A DNA stretch of 64,000 bases from assembly GCA_965248775.1 (NCBI GenBank), contig OZ252150.1:1736001-1800000 (forward strand). The letters run 5' to 3'. The position numbers and the translations under genes were made by a program. Each line of letters starts with the position of its first letter. Position 1 is the stretch's first letter. The notes beneath the pieces are model-generated. The model worked only from the letters and a program-made list of their open reading frames with translations. It was not told the DNA's origin and made no database searches. This DNA is from JBHHUI01 sp965248775. GTDB taxonomy: Bacteria > Chloroflexota > Anaerolineae > Anaerolineales > JBHHUI01. Below are positions 17,546-26,395 of the stretch, piece by piece.

Positions 17546-18103
17546 TTGCGCTAAGCATCGCAGGAGCCTCTCTCATTACATTTGTACTGCACTTTCCAGA
17601 GCGTTTACCACTCGCTCACCGTTTGCCCGTCCTTAATTGGATTTTATTTCTTCCAGCCCTTATTGTTTCATTCTGGGGTGAATTCGCACTCTATGATTTT
17701 TCACATCCGTCAACATATGCCTCAGCCTGGCGAGCAGGATTTGTAATCACAGGGCTTGGAATCCTGGGAGCAATTCTTATCATGGCTGTACGATACTGGC
17801 GCCCTACAAAACCAATCGTTCGCGAGCAGGCGCGACTCATATTATGGGGTGTAATAATTTCGTTTACACCCATAATCTACTTTCTCACTACCAGAAGTGT
17901 TGATCATTCTGCCATATTTAACGTTTTCCTCTACTATCCTCCGCTTATCGTTTTCCCCCTGGCAATTGCATACGCATTATTACGCTATAGAACTCTATAC
18001 ACAGGCTTCATCGTTTCAAGGTTGATGACCTACTTATTGCTCGCCGCTTTTGTGGGGCTTATGTTATTCCTACCGACGCTCGTTGCAGAAGAACTAGGAC
18101 TAA
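17546..18103 (+). pseudogene. sensor kinase fragment 2: membrane domain
   Basis: Polytopic membrane segment with about five hydrophobic helices (W-I-L-F-L-P-A-L-I-V, L-G-I-L-G-A-I-L-I-M and others). It ends at the ISAzo13 border. Confidence 0.8.
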
Positions 18104-19432
18104 GGAATGAGAATTAAATAACTTGTGCAAATGGGAGAGCGCGGTAATTCCATTGGGGCAAGAAATCATCAAAGATAATGCGCATGTTGTCCCTGAAATC
18201 TGTGGCTACTTTACGACCGGTTTCGTAGACCTGGTCAATAACATGGACAAAAGCTTTCAGTCCGGTCTTGGTGCTGGTTTTTTCCATCAGTTCTTTGACG
18301 AGTTTGCGGCTGGTGAAGATCACGCCTTGGCAAGCGCGGGTAACATGCGGGAAGAAACGGTGTTCGCTGGGGTTGTATTTCGAGCAATAGGGTGGATAGT
18401 GAGCAATGCGAATTTCGACCCCGATTTCATCGGCCAGTGCTTGCAAGTCTTGCTTGAAGATGTAGTAGCGGGAACTGTTACTCCCGCCGCCATCGCAAAG
18501 CACGAGAATAGAAGTGGCGTTGGGATAGTGGTAGTGGCCGTATGTGTACCACCAATGGCGAAAGCTATCGCAAGCGAATTCACTGGTATCATGACTGCCG
18601 CCGAGTTGGATGTAGCCGACATTGAGACGCAAGTCGTAGAGACTGTGAGGAATGCTGACCCCAGCAGCATAGCTGTTGAAATCATGGTCATAAGTTTGCA
18701 GTTCTTCCAGGGTGTACAAATGTCCGTCTCGGTAGAAATTGCCCAGATATTCCTTTTTCTTGCTGTCCATGCTGACAATGGGATTGCCCGCCGCTTCGAA
18801 TTCGGTCTTGAGCCGCGTGATGTTCTCAAATTGCTCGTTGCGGTTTTCAATCTCGGCCTTCAAACCGAGTTTCTTTTGCGCTTTTCGGCGGCGATAGTTG
18901 TGCTTCTGCAGCAACTTGCGCACCACATATTTGCTGACCACGATGTCGTGCTCGGCCCGCAACGCCGCAACAATCTCGCCCGGGGTCAGGTTCGTCCAGC
19001 GCACCCCCTCGTCCATCGGGTCACCGGCTGTGTACTCGCGCAACACTGCCAGGAACTTCTCAGCAAGTTGCGCCCCCCATGTGACGTAGTACGGTTTGCG
19101 TCCGCCGCCTGGCTTCCGAATGCGCTGCTCCACTTCGCCCTTGGGCAAGCCACTGACTTCGCGGGCGCCTTTGCTCACCGTGTTGCGACTGCACCCCAAC
19201 ACCCGCGCAATGTAACTCCGTCCGCCGTGTCCAAATCTCAAGGCTTCGAAACCAGCAAAGCGACGCCCATCTTTCTCGTTCAAGCTGTTGTAAAAGCGGC
19301 GCATCATTTCTTCATGTTCGGGCGCATAGGGTTTCATCATGGCCTCCTGGCTAGTGTTCTGATGAAGCCAAGAGAATATCACTGCTTGCATCCGTTGTGA
19401 ACCAACTGCCCAAATTATTTAATTCTCGTTCC
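18104..19432 (-). mobile_element. ISAzo13-family insertion sequence
   Basis: A 1,329-bp element with ends GGAATGAGAATTAAATAA and the complement of GGAACGAGAATTAAATAA (one mismatch). The 3-bp duplication TAA is at 18101-18103 and 19433-19435; removing 1,332 bp keeps the host frame. Confidence 0.9.
18114..19337 (-). CDS. ISAzo13-family transposase
   Basis: A 407-residue transposase with the family marks S-M-D-S-K-K-K-E-Y-L-G-N-F, L-C-D-G-G-G-S-N and H-Y-P-P-Y-C-S-K-Y-N-P-S-E-H-R-F-F. An AGGAGG is 5 nt before this ATG; the preceding ATG at 19340 is only 2 nt from it. The frame is intact, so the element may be functional. The long open frame on the opposite strand is a shadow. Confidence 0.9.
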   Translation of the reverse strand: MKPYAPEHEEMMRRFYNSLNEKDGRRFAGFEALRFGHGGRSYIARVLGCSRNTVSKGAREVSGLPKGEVEQRIRKPGGGRKPYYVTWGAQLAEKFLAVLREYTAGDPMDEGVRWTNLTPGEIVAALRAEHDIVVSKYVVRKLLQKHNYRRRKAQKKLGLKAEIENRNEQFENITRLKTEFEAAGNPIVSMDSKKKEYLGNFYRDGHLYTLEELQTYDHDFNSYAAGVSIPHSLYDLRLNVGYIQLGGSHDTSEFACDSFRHWWYTYGHYHYPNATSILVLCDGGGSNSSRYYIFKQDLQALADEIGVEIRIAHYPPYCSKYNPSEHRFFPHVTRACQGVIFTSRKLVKELMEKTSTKTGLKAFVHVIDQVYETGRKVATDFRDNMRIIFDDFLPQWNYRALPFAQVI

Positions 19433-19435
19433 TAA

Positions 19436-19996
19436 GCAACGTTAATTCCGATAATCCGTTTTATATTGGAGCCTTTATCTTGATTCTCGTTGCGCTTTTC
19501 CAACCAATGCGCAAGGTTGTCGTCTCACGAATTGACGGATTATTCTATTTGGGCGCAACTGCGCACAATGACTACCTAGGCAAATACACTAGCGAGATAG
19601 CCGCAGCGGTTGATATGGATCAGGTCTTTAGAATTACGAAGATCTATATTCAAACTGTATTAAATCCATCAAGTTATTTCTTATTCATTCGGAGGGACAC
19701 AGAGCCAAAGTTTTATAGTTGGGATTCTTCAAAGTTAATTGAAGGTGTTGAATTCCAACAAAGGAGCAAAACAGTAGCGTTGATGGAGACATCTCACCAA
19801 GCAGTATATCTACCCACCGAAGGGAAATACGACCCTGAGCTTGAAATTGATCGCCCACTCCTCGATGAATTAGACGCCACCATCTTGGTTCCCCTCAATG
19901 TTGAACATGAATTATTGGGCTGGTTCGTTCTTGGGCCGCCTCAAACTGGAAAGCCTTATTTCCATCGGGAATTGGTTTTCATTGAAGAGCTAAGAG
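19436..19996 (+). pseudogene. sensor kinase fragment 3: last TM helix and GAF-like domain
   Basis: One more TM helix (I-G-A-F-I-L-I-L-V-A-L-F) is followed by a GAF-like segment ending L-D-E-L-D-A-T-I-L-V-P-L-N-V-E-H-E-L-L-G. It stops at the IS4 copy B border. Confidence 0.78.
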
Positions 19997-21479
19997 CAAT
20001 ACCTTTCAAATAAGCAAACAGGTGGCACCCGAGGCATACTTGTGAGATATACAAATTCGCAAGATGCCAGGGGGCCACCTGATGGGATACAGATTACGCG
20101 AGGTTGACATCGAGAGCAAGTTTTGCCGGGAACTGACATTTACAAGCCTGAGCCGGGTTATTCCGCCAGATGTGGTCGAAGCAGCGTTGGAGGCAGAAGG
20201 CTTGAAAACGCAACGCGAGCGCAAATTGAATCTGGTCGTGACAGTGTTTTTAATCATCACAATGAACATCTACACGCAATCTTCTCTGGGGCGGGTAATG
20301 CGTAAGATCGCCCAGGGGTTGCGGTACATCTGGAACAATCCGGAATACGCGGTACCGAAAGACAGTGCGATTACCTATCGGCGCTATCAACTGGGTGCTC
20401 GACCGGTCGTGCGTTTGTTTCGGCATGTATGTCGACCGATAGCTACGACGGAGACAGCCGGCGCGTTCCTCTTTGGATTGCGCCTGATGGCCATCGATGG
20501 CACGGTTGAAGATGTGGCTGACACGCCGGAGAATGCGGCGGCTTTTGGACGGCACCACAGCCCGCGCGGCCAGAGCGCTTTTCCGCAGGTGCAAGGGGTG
20601 TATCTGGTCGAGTGCGGCACGCATACGATTGTCGATGCGGGCTTCTGGCCTTGCCACACCAGCGAGCGCATAGGTGGTTTTCGCCTGTTGCGCTCGGTCG
20701 AGATGGGCATGTTGGTGATGTGGGACCGTGGGTTTCATGATTATGACATGCTGCGCATGGTTTTGGAGCGCGGGGGACACATTTTGAGCCGATTTCCAGC
20801 CCATGTCAAGCCTAAAAACCGCTGTCCATTGCCAGATGGCTCCTACACCGCCTACCTGACCCCCTCCGACTACCAGCGCCGCAAGCGGGGCGAGCGCCTC
20901 CTGGTGCGCATCGTCGAATACACCATAAGTGACCCGGCACTCCCCGGTTACGGTGAAGTGCACCGCTTGGTTACCACCTTGCTGAACCCCGAAGCCTTCC
21001 CAGCCCTGGAACTCGCGCGAGCTTATCACGAACGCTGGGAAATCGAATTGGTCATCGATGAAGTCGACACCCATCAACGTCTGGCCGGACGCCCGCTGCG
21101 CAGTCTCAAGCCGGTCGGGGTCATTCAGGAACTGTATGGCCTGCTCATCGCACACTTCATCATCCGCTTCCTGATGCATGCGGCTGCCCAACGCACCGGT
21201 CTCGATCCCGACCAACTCAGCTTTGTGCATGCACTCGAACTCGTGCGCGACACGCTCGCCGAGTTTCAAAAGACGGCCGTTGACCAACTCGGCCAACTCT
21301 ATGACCGCTTGTTGCATGACATCGCTGACGTTCGTCTGCCTCTCCGCCGTGCCCGTTCAAACCCGCGTGTAGTCAAACGCAAGATGTCAAAGTTCCGCCT
21401 GAAACAGCCGGAGCATTATCACTGGCCCCAACCCCGACAACCTTTCCGGCAAGCTTTGGCCCTTATTTGAAAGGTATTG
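19997..21479 (+). mobile_element. IS4-family insertion sequence (copy B, different subgroup)
   Basis: A 1,483-bp element with perfect inverted repeats CAATACCTTTCAAATAAG (19997-20014, complement 21462-21479). The 10-bp duplication GAGCTAAGAG is at 19987-19996 and 21480-21489. It is unrelated in sequence to copy A at 4902. Confidence 0.93.
20082..21470 (+). CDS. IS4-family transposase
   Basis: A 462-residue DDE transposase from the ATG at 20082, preceded by AGGGGG at 7 nt. It has A-I-D-G-T-V at the first Asp, M-W-D-R-G-F-H-D at the second and Y-H-E-R-W-E-I-E-L-V-I-D-E-V-D at the third. The expected Lys of the Y-R-E-K signature is Asp here (E-x6-D). The frame is open, but the substitution may matter. 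Confidence 0.88.
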   Translation: MGYRLREVDIESKFCRELTFTSLSRVIPPDVVEAALEAEGLKTQRERKLNLVVTVFLIITMNIYTQSSLGRVMRKIAQGLRYIWNNPEYAVPKDSAITYRRYQLGARPVVRLFRHVCRPIATTETAGAFLFGLRLMAIDGTVEDVADTPENAAAFGRHHSPRGQSAFPQVQGVYLVECGTHTIVDAGFWPCHTSERIGGFRLLRSVEMGMLVMWDRGFHDYDMLRMVLERGGHILSRFPAHVKPKNRCPLPDGSYTAYLTPSDYQRRKRGERLLVRIVEYTISDPALPGYGEVHRLVTTLLNPEAFPALELARAYHERWEIELVIDEVDTHQRLAGRPLRSLKPVGVIQELYGLLIAHFIIRFLMHAAAQRTGLDPDQLSFVHALELVRDTLAEFQKTAVDQLGQLYDRLLHDIADVRLPLRRARSNPRVVKRKMSKFRLKQPEHYHWPQPRQPFRQALALI

Positions 21480-21489
21480 GAGCTAAGAG

Positions 21490-21909
21490 ACCGTGCAATT
21501 GTTGCGATTGAGCTGGCTACGCTTTACAACGCGCTTGCTCAAAGCGAAGAAAAACTCCGGACAGTTTTGGACACTGCTGCAGCCGCGATATTTATATTCC
21601 AGGGTAATGAAGTCAAGTACGTAAATACAACCAGCTGTGTCATCACCGGCTTTTCCGAAAGCGAGTTAGTTGGGAGGAATTTCTGGGAAATTGTTCACCC
21701 TAAGTTTCAGGAACTCGTGCGCGAGCGTGGTCTAGCGAGACAGAATAACCAAGAAATTGCAGCCCGCTACGATGTGAAGATACTCAAGAAAGATGGGCAG
21801 GAACGCTGGCTGGATGTGTTTTTTGACAAACTCGAATATGAAGGTGCCCCTGCAATTATTGGTGCCGGCGTTGACATAACCGAGAAGAAACGCGTAGAGA
21901 GTGATCTTA
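21490..21909 (+). pseudogene. sensor kinase fragment 4: first PAS domain
   Basis: PAS domain with F-I-F-Q-G-N-E-V-K-Y-V-N and a PAC end G-V-D-I-T-E-K-K-R. An A-Q-S-E-E-K-L-R linker precedes it. It stops at the IS701 border. Confidence 0.82.
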
Positions 21910-22314
21910 CTCGAGTGTTGTGATTTGAGTGATCTTAGGGCATATTCGGCAGATGCAACTTCCCATCGTAAAACCGGCTCCCATCGTATCAGAGCACAGC
22001 GCCAGCTTTCGCGGGGTGTTTGAAAACCGCTGTCAGTTCCGGCATTTCGAGAATTATCTAACCGGACTGATTGTGTTGAAGAACAAGTCGATGGCGAACA
22101 TGACGCGCTGCCTGTTGGATAGCGCTGACAAGACCAACCTGTCGCGCTTCTTGTCGGAAGCGAACTGGGATGCCGCGGAACTGAACCAGGAACGCATTGC
22201 ATACTTATTCCAGCAAACCAAGCGTCAGCGCCAGGGCGCCCGCAAATCGATGCTGGCCATCGATGATACTTTGTGCGAGCACGTCGGCAGTCTGTTCGAA
22301 TACATTGACCAACA

Positions 22315-23133
22315 GGTAGTGGTTACATGTTGACTGATGAGTCTGGAAAAAGTAAGTTGTTGGCCTGCCAAACAGAGGAGCGCCAAAATGATCCAGAGTG
22401 TCATCACGCATGAGTGTTCAAAGTGCAGGAGCCTCAACATTGTCAAGAATGGTACAGACTATAAAGGCGGTCAGAAGTTTCATTGTCTCGATTGCGCCGC
22501 TTATGGAATGTTGGAACCGCAAAGCCGTTCTTATCCTGAGTTCATCAGAGAATTTGTCCTACGCACCTATCGAGAGCGAGCCAGTATGCGCGGCATTGAG
22601 CGCATCTTTGGCATCGCGCGGCAGACATTAGCACGCTGGATTCTGGAGAAGGCCGGCGCTATGCCGAACCTGGCTGACACTTTAGAAACCGTAAAAACGG
22701 ATGATGTGCTGGAATTGGATGAATTATGGTCATTTGTACGCACAAAAAACGATAAACGTTGGATATGGGTCGCGCTGTGTCGGCGCACGCGCCAAGTGGT
22801 GGCCTATTTTATTGGCGACCGCAGTGAAAAAAGTTGTCGCGCGTTATGGAAATCCATCCCAGCATCCTACAAAGCGTGTTGCTCCTTCAGCGACTTCTGG
22901 CACGCTTACCAGAAGGTTTTACCAAACGACACTCACCAAAGTGTCGGCAAAGAAAGCGGCCAGACATCTCACGTGGAACGCTGGAACAACACCTTGCGCC
23001 AGAGACTGGCTCGCTTCGTGCGCAAAACTCTTTCTTTCTCCAAGTCCGACGTTTACCATGAAGCTGTACTCAAGTTGTATCTCCATTACTACAATACAGC
23101 GTGGTCCCCATCAGTTACCATGTAACCACTACC
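22315..23133 (+). mobile_element. IS1-family insertion sequence (copy 3)
   Basis: An 819-bp intact copy with GGTAGTGG/CCACTACC ends and the 8-bp duplication GACCAACA at 22307-22314 and 23134-23141. It is nested in IS701 copy A. Confidence 0.95.
22388..23125 (+). CDS. IS1-family transposase (copy 3)
   Basis: The same 245-residue protein as copy 1, intact from M-I-Q-S-V to the stop at 23125. It has zinc-binding cysteines at the N-terminus and the H-V-E-R-W-N-N-T motif near the C-terminus. Confidence 0.92.
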   Translation: MIQSVITHECSKCRSLNIVKNGTDYKGGQKFHCLDCAAYGMLEPQSRSYPEFIREFVLRTYRERASMRGIERIFGIARQTLARWILEKAGAMPNLADTLETVKTDDVLELDELWSFVRTKNDKRWIWVALCRRTRQVVAYFIGDRSEKSCRALWKSIPASYKACCSFSDFWHAYQKVLPNDTHQSVGKESGQTSHVERWNNTLRQRLARFVRKTLSFSKSDVYHEAVLKLYLHYYNTAWSPSVTM

Positions 23134-24221
23134 GACCAACATTACAACCACGGCAACCACATGTATCCGCTAGCGCACAATCTGGTCACCGGCCACTACA
23201 TCAGCGGCGCGGTTCGCTTTCCGGCCGACTGGCGACTGTACCGGCGCTACGAAGAAGTCACCGACTGGGAAGCGTTCGTCAAGAAACTGTTGCCCGACGC
23301 TACGATCCCGAAAACCAAGAAGGAGCGTAATCGCTTCAAACGTCAAGTCGCACCCACCTTGCTGGCCGACCCAGAGTTCCGGGCTCTGGACGAATCTTTT
23401 CAGACCAAGATTTCGCTGGCGGCTGAACTGGTCAAGGCGGCGCTGGCGCACGATTTGCCCTTTGAAACGGTGCTGTTCGACGCCTGGTACCTGGCACCCG
23501 AATTGCTCGAAGTTCTCAGTGCGCATGGCAAGCACTGGATCAGCCTGCTGAAAAACAACCGCAACCTTATCACCAACAGCTTTGTGCTCCAGGATGCTTC
23601 CGGCGAACGCATGCGCTTTGATGGTCCGCACATCAAGGTGCAGGACCTAGTGCCGCTTATCCCACCTTCCGCTTTCAAACCGATGCAAGTGGGCGAGCAG
23701 ACCTACTACTGCTTCAGCAAGAATGTACGCATCCCGACTTTGGGGAAGGTACGGCTGGTCATCAGCTTTGCCAAGCCTGATTTAACCGGCACCTATGCCG
23801 TGCTGGTCAGCAGCCATCTCAGTTGGGATGCCAAGAAGATCATCGCAACCTATCTGCTCCGTTGGCCGATTGAGACCTTTTATCAAGACGCCAAACAGAA
23901 CCTGGGGCTCCACGAATATCGCATGCGCTCGGCCGCCGCCATTCATAAGCACTGGTCACTGGTCTTCGTGGCCTATTCGTTCCTGCACCTGCACTGTTTG
24001 CCCACATCGCGTCGTGACAAGGTCTGCGCGCCCATCCAATCCATCGGGCAGGTTATTCGCCAACAAAGCCAGCAGCTAATCGAAGCATTGATCTTGCCGG
24101 CTCACGGCTCTCTGTCTGACGGTACTGACGAGCAACAAGTCTTCTCGTACTTATTCGCCAAGCAGGCTTACTCTTTGGCTGCTTGAGCCTTTTCACTCAA
24201 ATCACAACACTCGAGATCTTA

Positions 24222-25300
24222 TTGAAAGCGAAGAACGCTTCGAACAACTTTCCGAAAATATTGAAGATATATTTTGGCTTGGCGATGTCCAAGACTCCGA
24301 CGATCCTAAGATTCTTTTCATAAACCCGGCTTTTGAACGCCTATGGCAACGGACTGCCGCAGAACTTTATGAGGATATGGCCGTTTGGTATGACTACATT
24401 CACGCAGATGACGAAGAGCGTGTCGTATCGGCATTTAATAATTTCGTATACGGGAAGGGAGACTTTGAGCAAGAGTACAGGATCGTTAGACCTGATAACA
24501 CCATGCGAACAATAGCAGTACAGGGAAAACTTATCAGGGATGAAAATGGGAAAATTATTCGCGCAGCCGGTGTCGGCAGGGACATCACCAGGCGCAGGCA
24601 GGCGCAGGCAGCCTTGCGGGAAAGCGAGGAGCGATTCAGGCAATTGTCCCAGCAGCTCGCAACAGCTCAGGAATCAGAACGTCGCCGTGTGGCAGAACAA
24701 CTTCACGACGAAACAGGTCAATCCTTAACTGCCCTAAAAATTCAACTTCAGATGCTCGAGGCTGAAATCTCAGATGAATTTCCAGAACTAAGCGAAAGAG
24801 TCCAGACAACAGTAGATCTTGTCGAATTAACCACGGGCCATATTCGAATGCTGGCGAGGGGATTGCGACCAACGGGTCTGGATACTCTCGGACTCAATAA
24901 CGCGCTAGAAAATTACTGTCGTGAATTCGCCGATTTCACTGAATTAAATATCAATTACCAGGGTGAAGAAGCCCATCCAATGAGCGATGCGGAATCATTA
25001 TGCTTCTATCGGACGACGCAGGAGGCATTAACAAATATCGCACGACATGCAAAAGCATCCTTCGTAGAAGTTAATCTGGTTAGCACCGAAAAGTCTTGTA
25101 CTCTCGTAGTACAAGACGATGGACGCGGATTTTCAATGTCAGATGATATTCTCAATGGTGGGCGCTCGGATCATATGGGCCTTGTGGCCATGAAGGATCG
25201 CATTGAAATTCTAGGTGGAAGTCTGGAATTTGAGTCGGAACATGGAAAGGGCACAGTTCTTCGTGCTCGAATCAACTTCAAAGAAAGCAGAAATGATTGA
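24222..25300 (+). pseudogene. sensor kinase fragment 5: second PAS, HisKA_3 and HATPase
   Basis: Holds the second PAS (F-I-N-P-A-F-E-R-L-W to G-V-G-R-D-I-T), the phosphoacceptor region with R-R-R-V-A-E-Q-L-H-D-E-T, and the ATPase with D-D-G-R-G-F and G-L-V-A-M-K-D-R. From an internal ATG at 24377 this could still be translated as a soluble kinase piece. It ends TGA at 25298, overlapping the response regulator start by 8 nt. Confidence 0.85.
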
Positions 25301-25934
25301 AGTCGTAGTAGCAGACGATCATGCCCTGGTCCGCGAGGGAATTTGCGCTCTTCTCACCCGTTCTGCGGATATTCATGTAGTTGGGCAAGCATCGAATGGT
25401 GAGGAAGCTATCCAATTTGTCAATCGACTCCTTCCGCACGTACTCGTTATCGACGTTAAGATGAAGAAGATGGATGGACTTCAGGCAACTCGTTTGCTTC
25501 TATCTGAAAATTCCAAAGTTCAAGTTGTTGTGCTGTCCATGTTCGGTGACCCACTCATCGTGCGGCAGGCATTGCGAAGTGGCGTCCGCGCATATTTATT
25601 AAAGGAATCTTTGCCAGAAGAACTGCCGGCTTCGATTCGGGCCGCGGCGAATAGGCAAACGTTTCTAAGTCATGCGATCCCCCATTCTGTCATTGAAAAG
25701 GCAACTCAGAATGAAGATCTTATCGATAGTATCACTCCGCGGGAGCATCAGGTATTACAACTCGTTGCGGAGGGTAATACATCGAAGTCCATTGGCTATA
25801 CCCTTGGCATCAGCGAGAAGACTGTGGAGAAACACCGGGCGAAACTCAGACAGAAGTTAAATGTGGAAGACACAATCAGCCTTGTACGTACTGCTCTTGA
25901 AAAGAGCATCATCTTCTCTGAATCTAACAAATAG
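25293..25934 (+). CDS. NarL/FixJ-family response regulator
   Basis: A 213-residue protein: a REC domain with acidic D8-D9, phosphoacceptor Asp54 (V-I-D-V-K-M) and Lys in L-L-K-E-S, then a LuxR-type HTH (I-T-P-R-E-H-Q-V-L-Q-L-V-A-E-G and S-E-K-T-V-E-K-H). The start at 25293 overlaps the kinase stop by 8 nt, showing translational coupling in the original pair. Its kinase is broken, so it may now be an orphan. The conserved promoter block starts 4 nt after its stop and is a candidate target. Confidence 0.93.
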   Translation: MIEVVVADDHALVREGICALLTRSADIHVVGQASNGEEAIQFVNRLLPHVLVIDVKMKKMDGLQATRLLLSENSKVQVVVLSMFGDPLIVRQALRSGVRAYLLKESLPEELPASIRAAANRQTFLSHAIPHSVIEKATQNEDLIDSITPREHQVLQLVAEGNTSKSIGYTLGISEKTVEKHRAKLRQKLNVEDTISLVRTALEKSIIFSESNK

Positions 25935-25937
25935 AAG

Positions 25938-26050
25938 AGTGGAGGCAATTAAATTATCACCGAGTAGGGTAATACCCCATAGAAAATGATGTGTACTGAG
26001 ACTACTATTTTCCTGTCCAACTACTCTAACTTTTCAGGAATGCAGGAGGC
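25938..26050 (+). promoter_or_regulatory. shared promoter block, copy B
   Basis: AGTGGAGGCAATT, then GAGTAGGGTAATACCCCATAG (25962-25982) with the palindrome GGGTAATACCC, then CTACTATTTTCCT (26002-26014) at 40 nt, and GGAATGCAGGAGGC (26037-26050) as ribosome site for the zinc protein. Copy A at 9515/13267 has the same order and the same 40-nt distance. LuxR-type regulators often bind such short dyads. Confidence 0.62.
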
Positions 26051-26059
26051 TCAATCGGA

Positions 26060-26278
26060 ATGGATAAATTACACTCAAATGAAGCGCTCCGGGATTATCG
26101 CGAGATTCAGTTGTCTGCCCTCAAACAACTTGGAAATTATTCTTGCGGGATATGCGAAGAGCCGGTATATTACCAAGCACGTCAGTGGGCGTTTTGTTCA
26201 AATTGCGGTGAAATTGCTCACCCTACATGCTTGAGCCAGACGACACCCCAGGTTTGCTTTCATTGTCGTCCTCATTAA
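26060..26278 (+). CDS. small C4HC3 zinc-finger protein (PHD/RING-like pattern)
   Basis: A 72-residue protein with Cys29-x2-Cys32, Cys46-x2-Cys49, His54-x2-Cys57 and Cys66-x2-Cys69. The C-x2-C-x13-C-x2-C-x4-H-x2-C-x8-C-x2-C order follows the PHD/RING-variant cross-brace layout, which is uncommon in bacteria. The N-terminal 25 residues are probably helical. It has an AGGAGG ribosome site 10 nt upstream and lies under promoter block B, next to the response regulator. Function unknown; DNA, RNA or protein binding are all possible. Confidence 0.7.
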   Translation: MDKLHSNEALRDYREIQLSALKQLGNYSCGICEEPVYYQARQWAFCSNCGEIAHPTCLSQTTPQVCFHCRPH

Positions 26279-26324
26279 ACTCCCACGCCTTCATCTAATA
26301 AGTAAAGAATATTAATTTTCCAAA

Positions 26325-26368
26325 ATCAAAAACAGAGAAACCTAATTGAAGGTTTCTCTGTTTTTGAT
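26325..26368. terminator. bidirectional terminator between zinc protein and selD
   Basis: A perfect 18-bp stem (26325-26342 with 26351-26368) and an 8-nt loop. It is A-rich on one side and T-rich on the other, so it serves both converging genes. Confidence 0.9.
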
Positions 26369-26395
26369 TCCAACCGCACACAAAATGCTTCAGTA

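Larger units (their letters stand above)
21953..24186 (+). pseudogene. IS701-family transposase split by IS1
   Basis: The N-terminal piece (21953-22314) and C-terminal piece (23142-24186) join in frame as L-F-E-Y-I-D-Q-H-Y-N-H after removal of IS1 copy 3. It shows S-M-L-A-I-D-D-T-L for the first Asp, V-L-F-D-A-W-Y for the second and R-W-P-I-E-T-F-Y-Q-D-A-K for the third acid. It was intact until the IS1 arrived. Confidence 0.88.
21910..24215 (+). mobile_element. IS701-family element (copy A) carrying IS1 copy 3
   Basis: Ends CTCGAGTGTTGTG and its complement (perfect over at least 20 bp). The 6-bp duplication ATCTTA is at 21904-21909 and 24216-24221. The span is 2,306 bp, or 1,479 bp without the nested IS1 and its 8-bp duplication. 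Confidence 0.9.
15183..25300 (+). pseudogene. sensor histidine kinase dismantled by four IS insertions
   Basis: Five pieces (15183-15816, 17546-18103, 19436-19996, 21490-21909, 24222-25300) join in one frame when the IS1182, ISAzo13, IS4 and IS701 elements are each removed with one copy of their target duplication (4, 3, 10 and 6 bp). The total is 3,252 nt, or 1,083 residues. Domains are a TM helix, a PDZ-like extracytoplasmic segment, several TM helices, a GAF-like domain, two PAS domains, HisKA_3 with E-Q-L-H-D-E-T-G-Q and a HATPase with D-D-G-R-G-F. This is a NarL-pair kinase and it overlaps the response regulator at 25293. The rebuilt reading frame is direct evidence; the ligand is unknown. 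Confidence 0.9.

Noticed and set aside
18123..19400. 425-residue open frame on the plus strand
   Set aside because: It is the exact antisense of the ISAzo13 transposase, which has clear motifs and a ribosome site; the plus-strand product has no recognisable domain.
20250..21317. 355-residue frame on the minus strand
   Set aside because: Antisense shadow of the IS4 copy B transposase.
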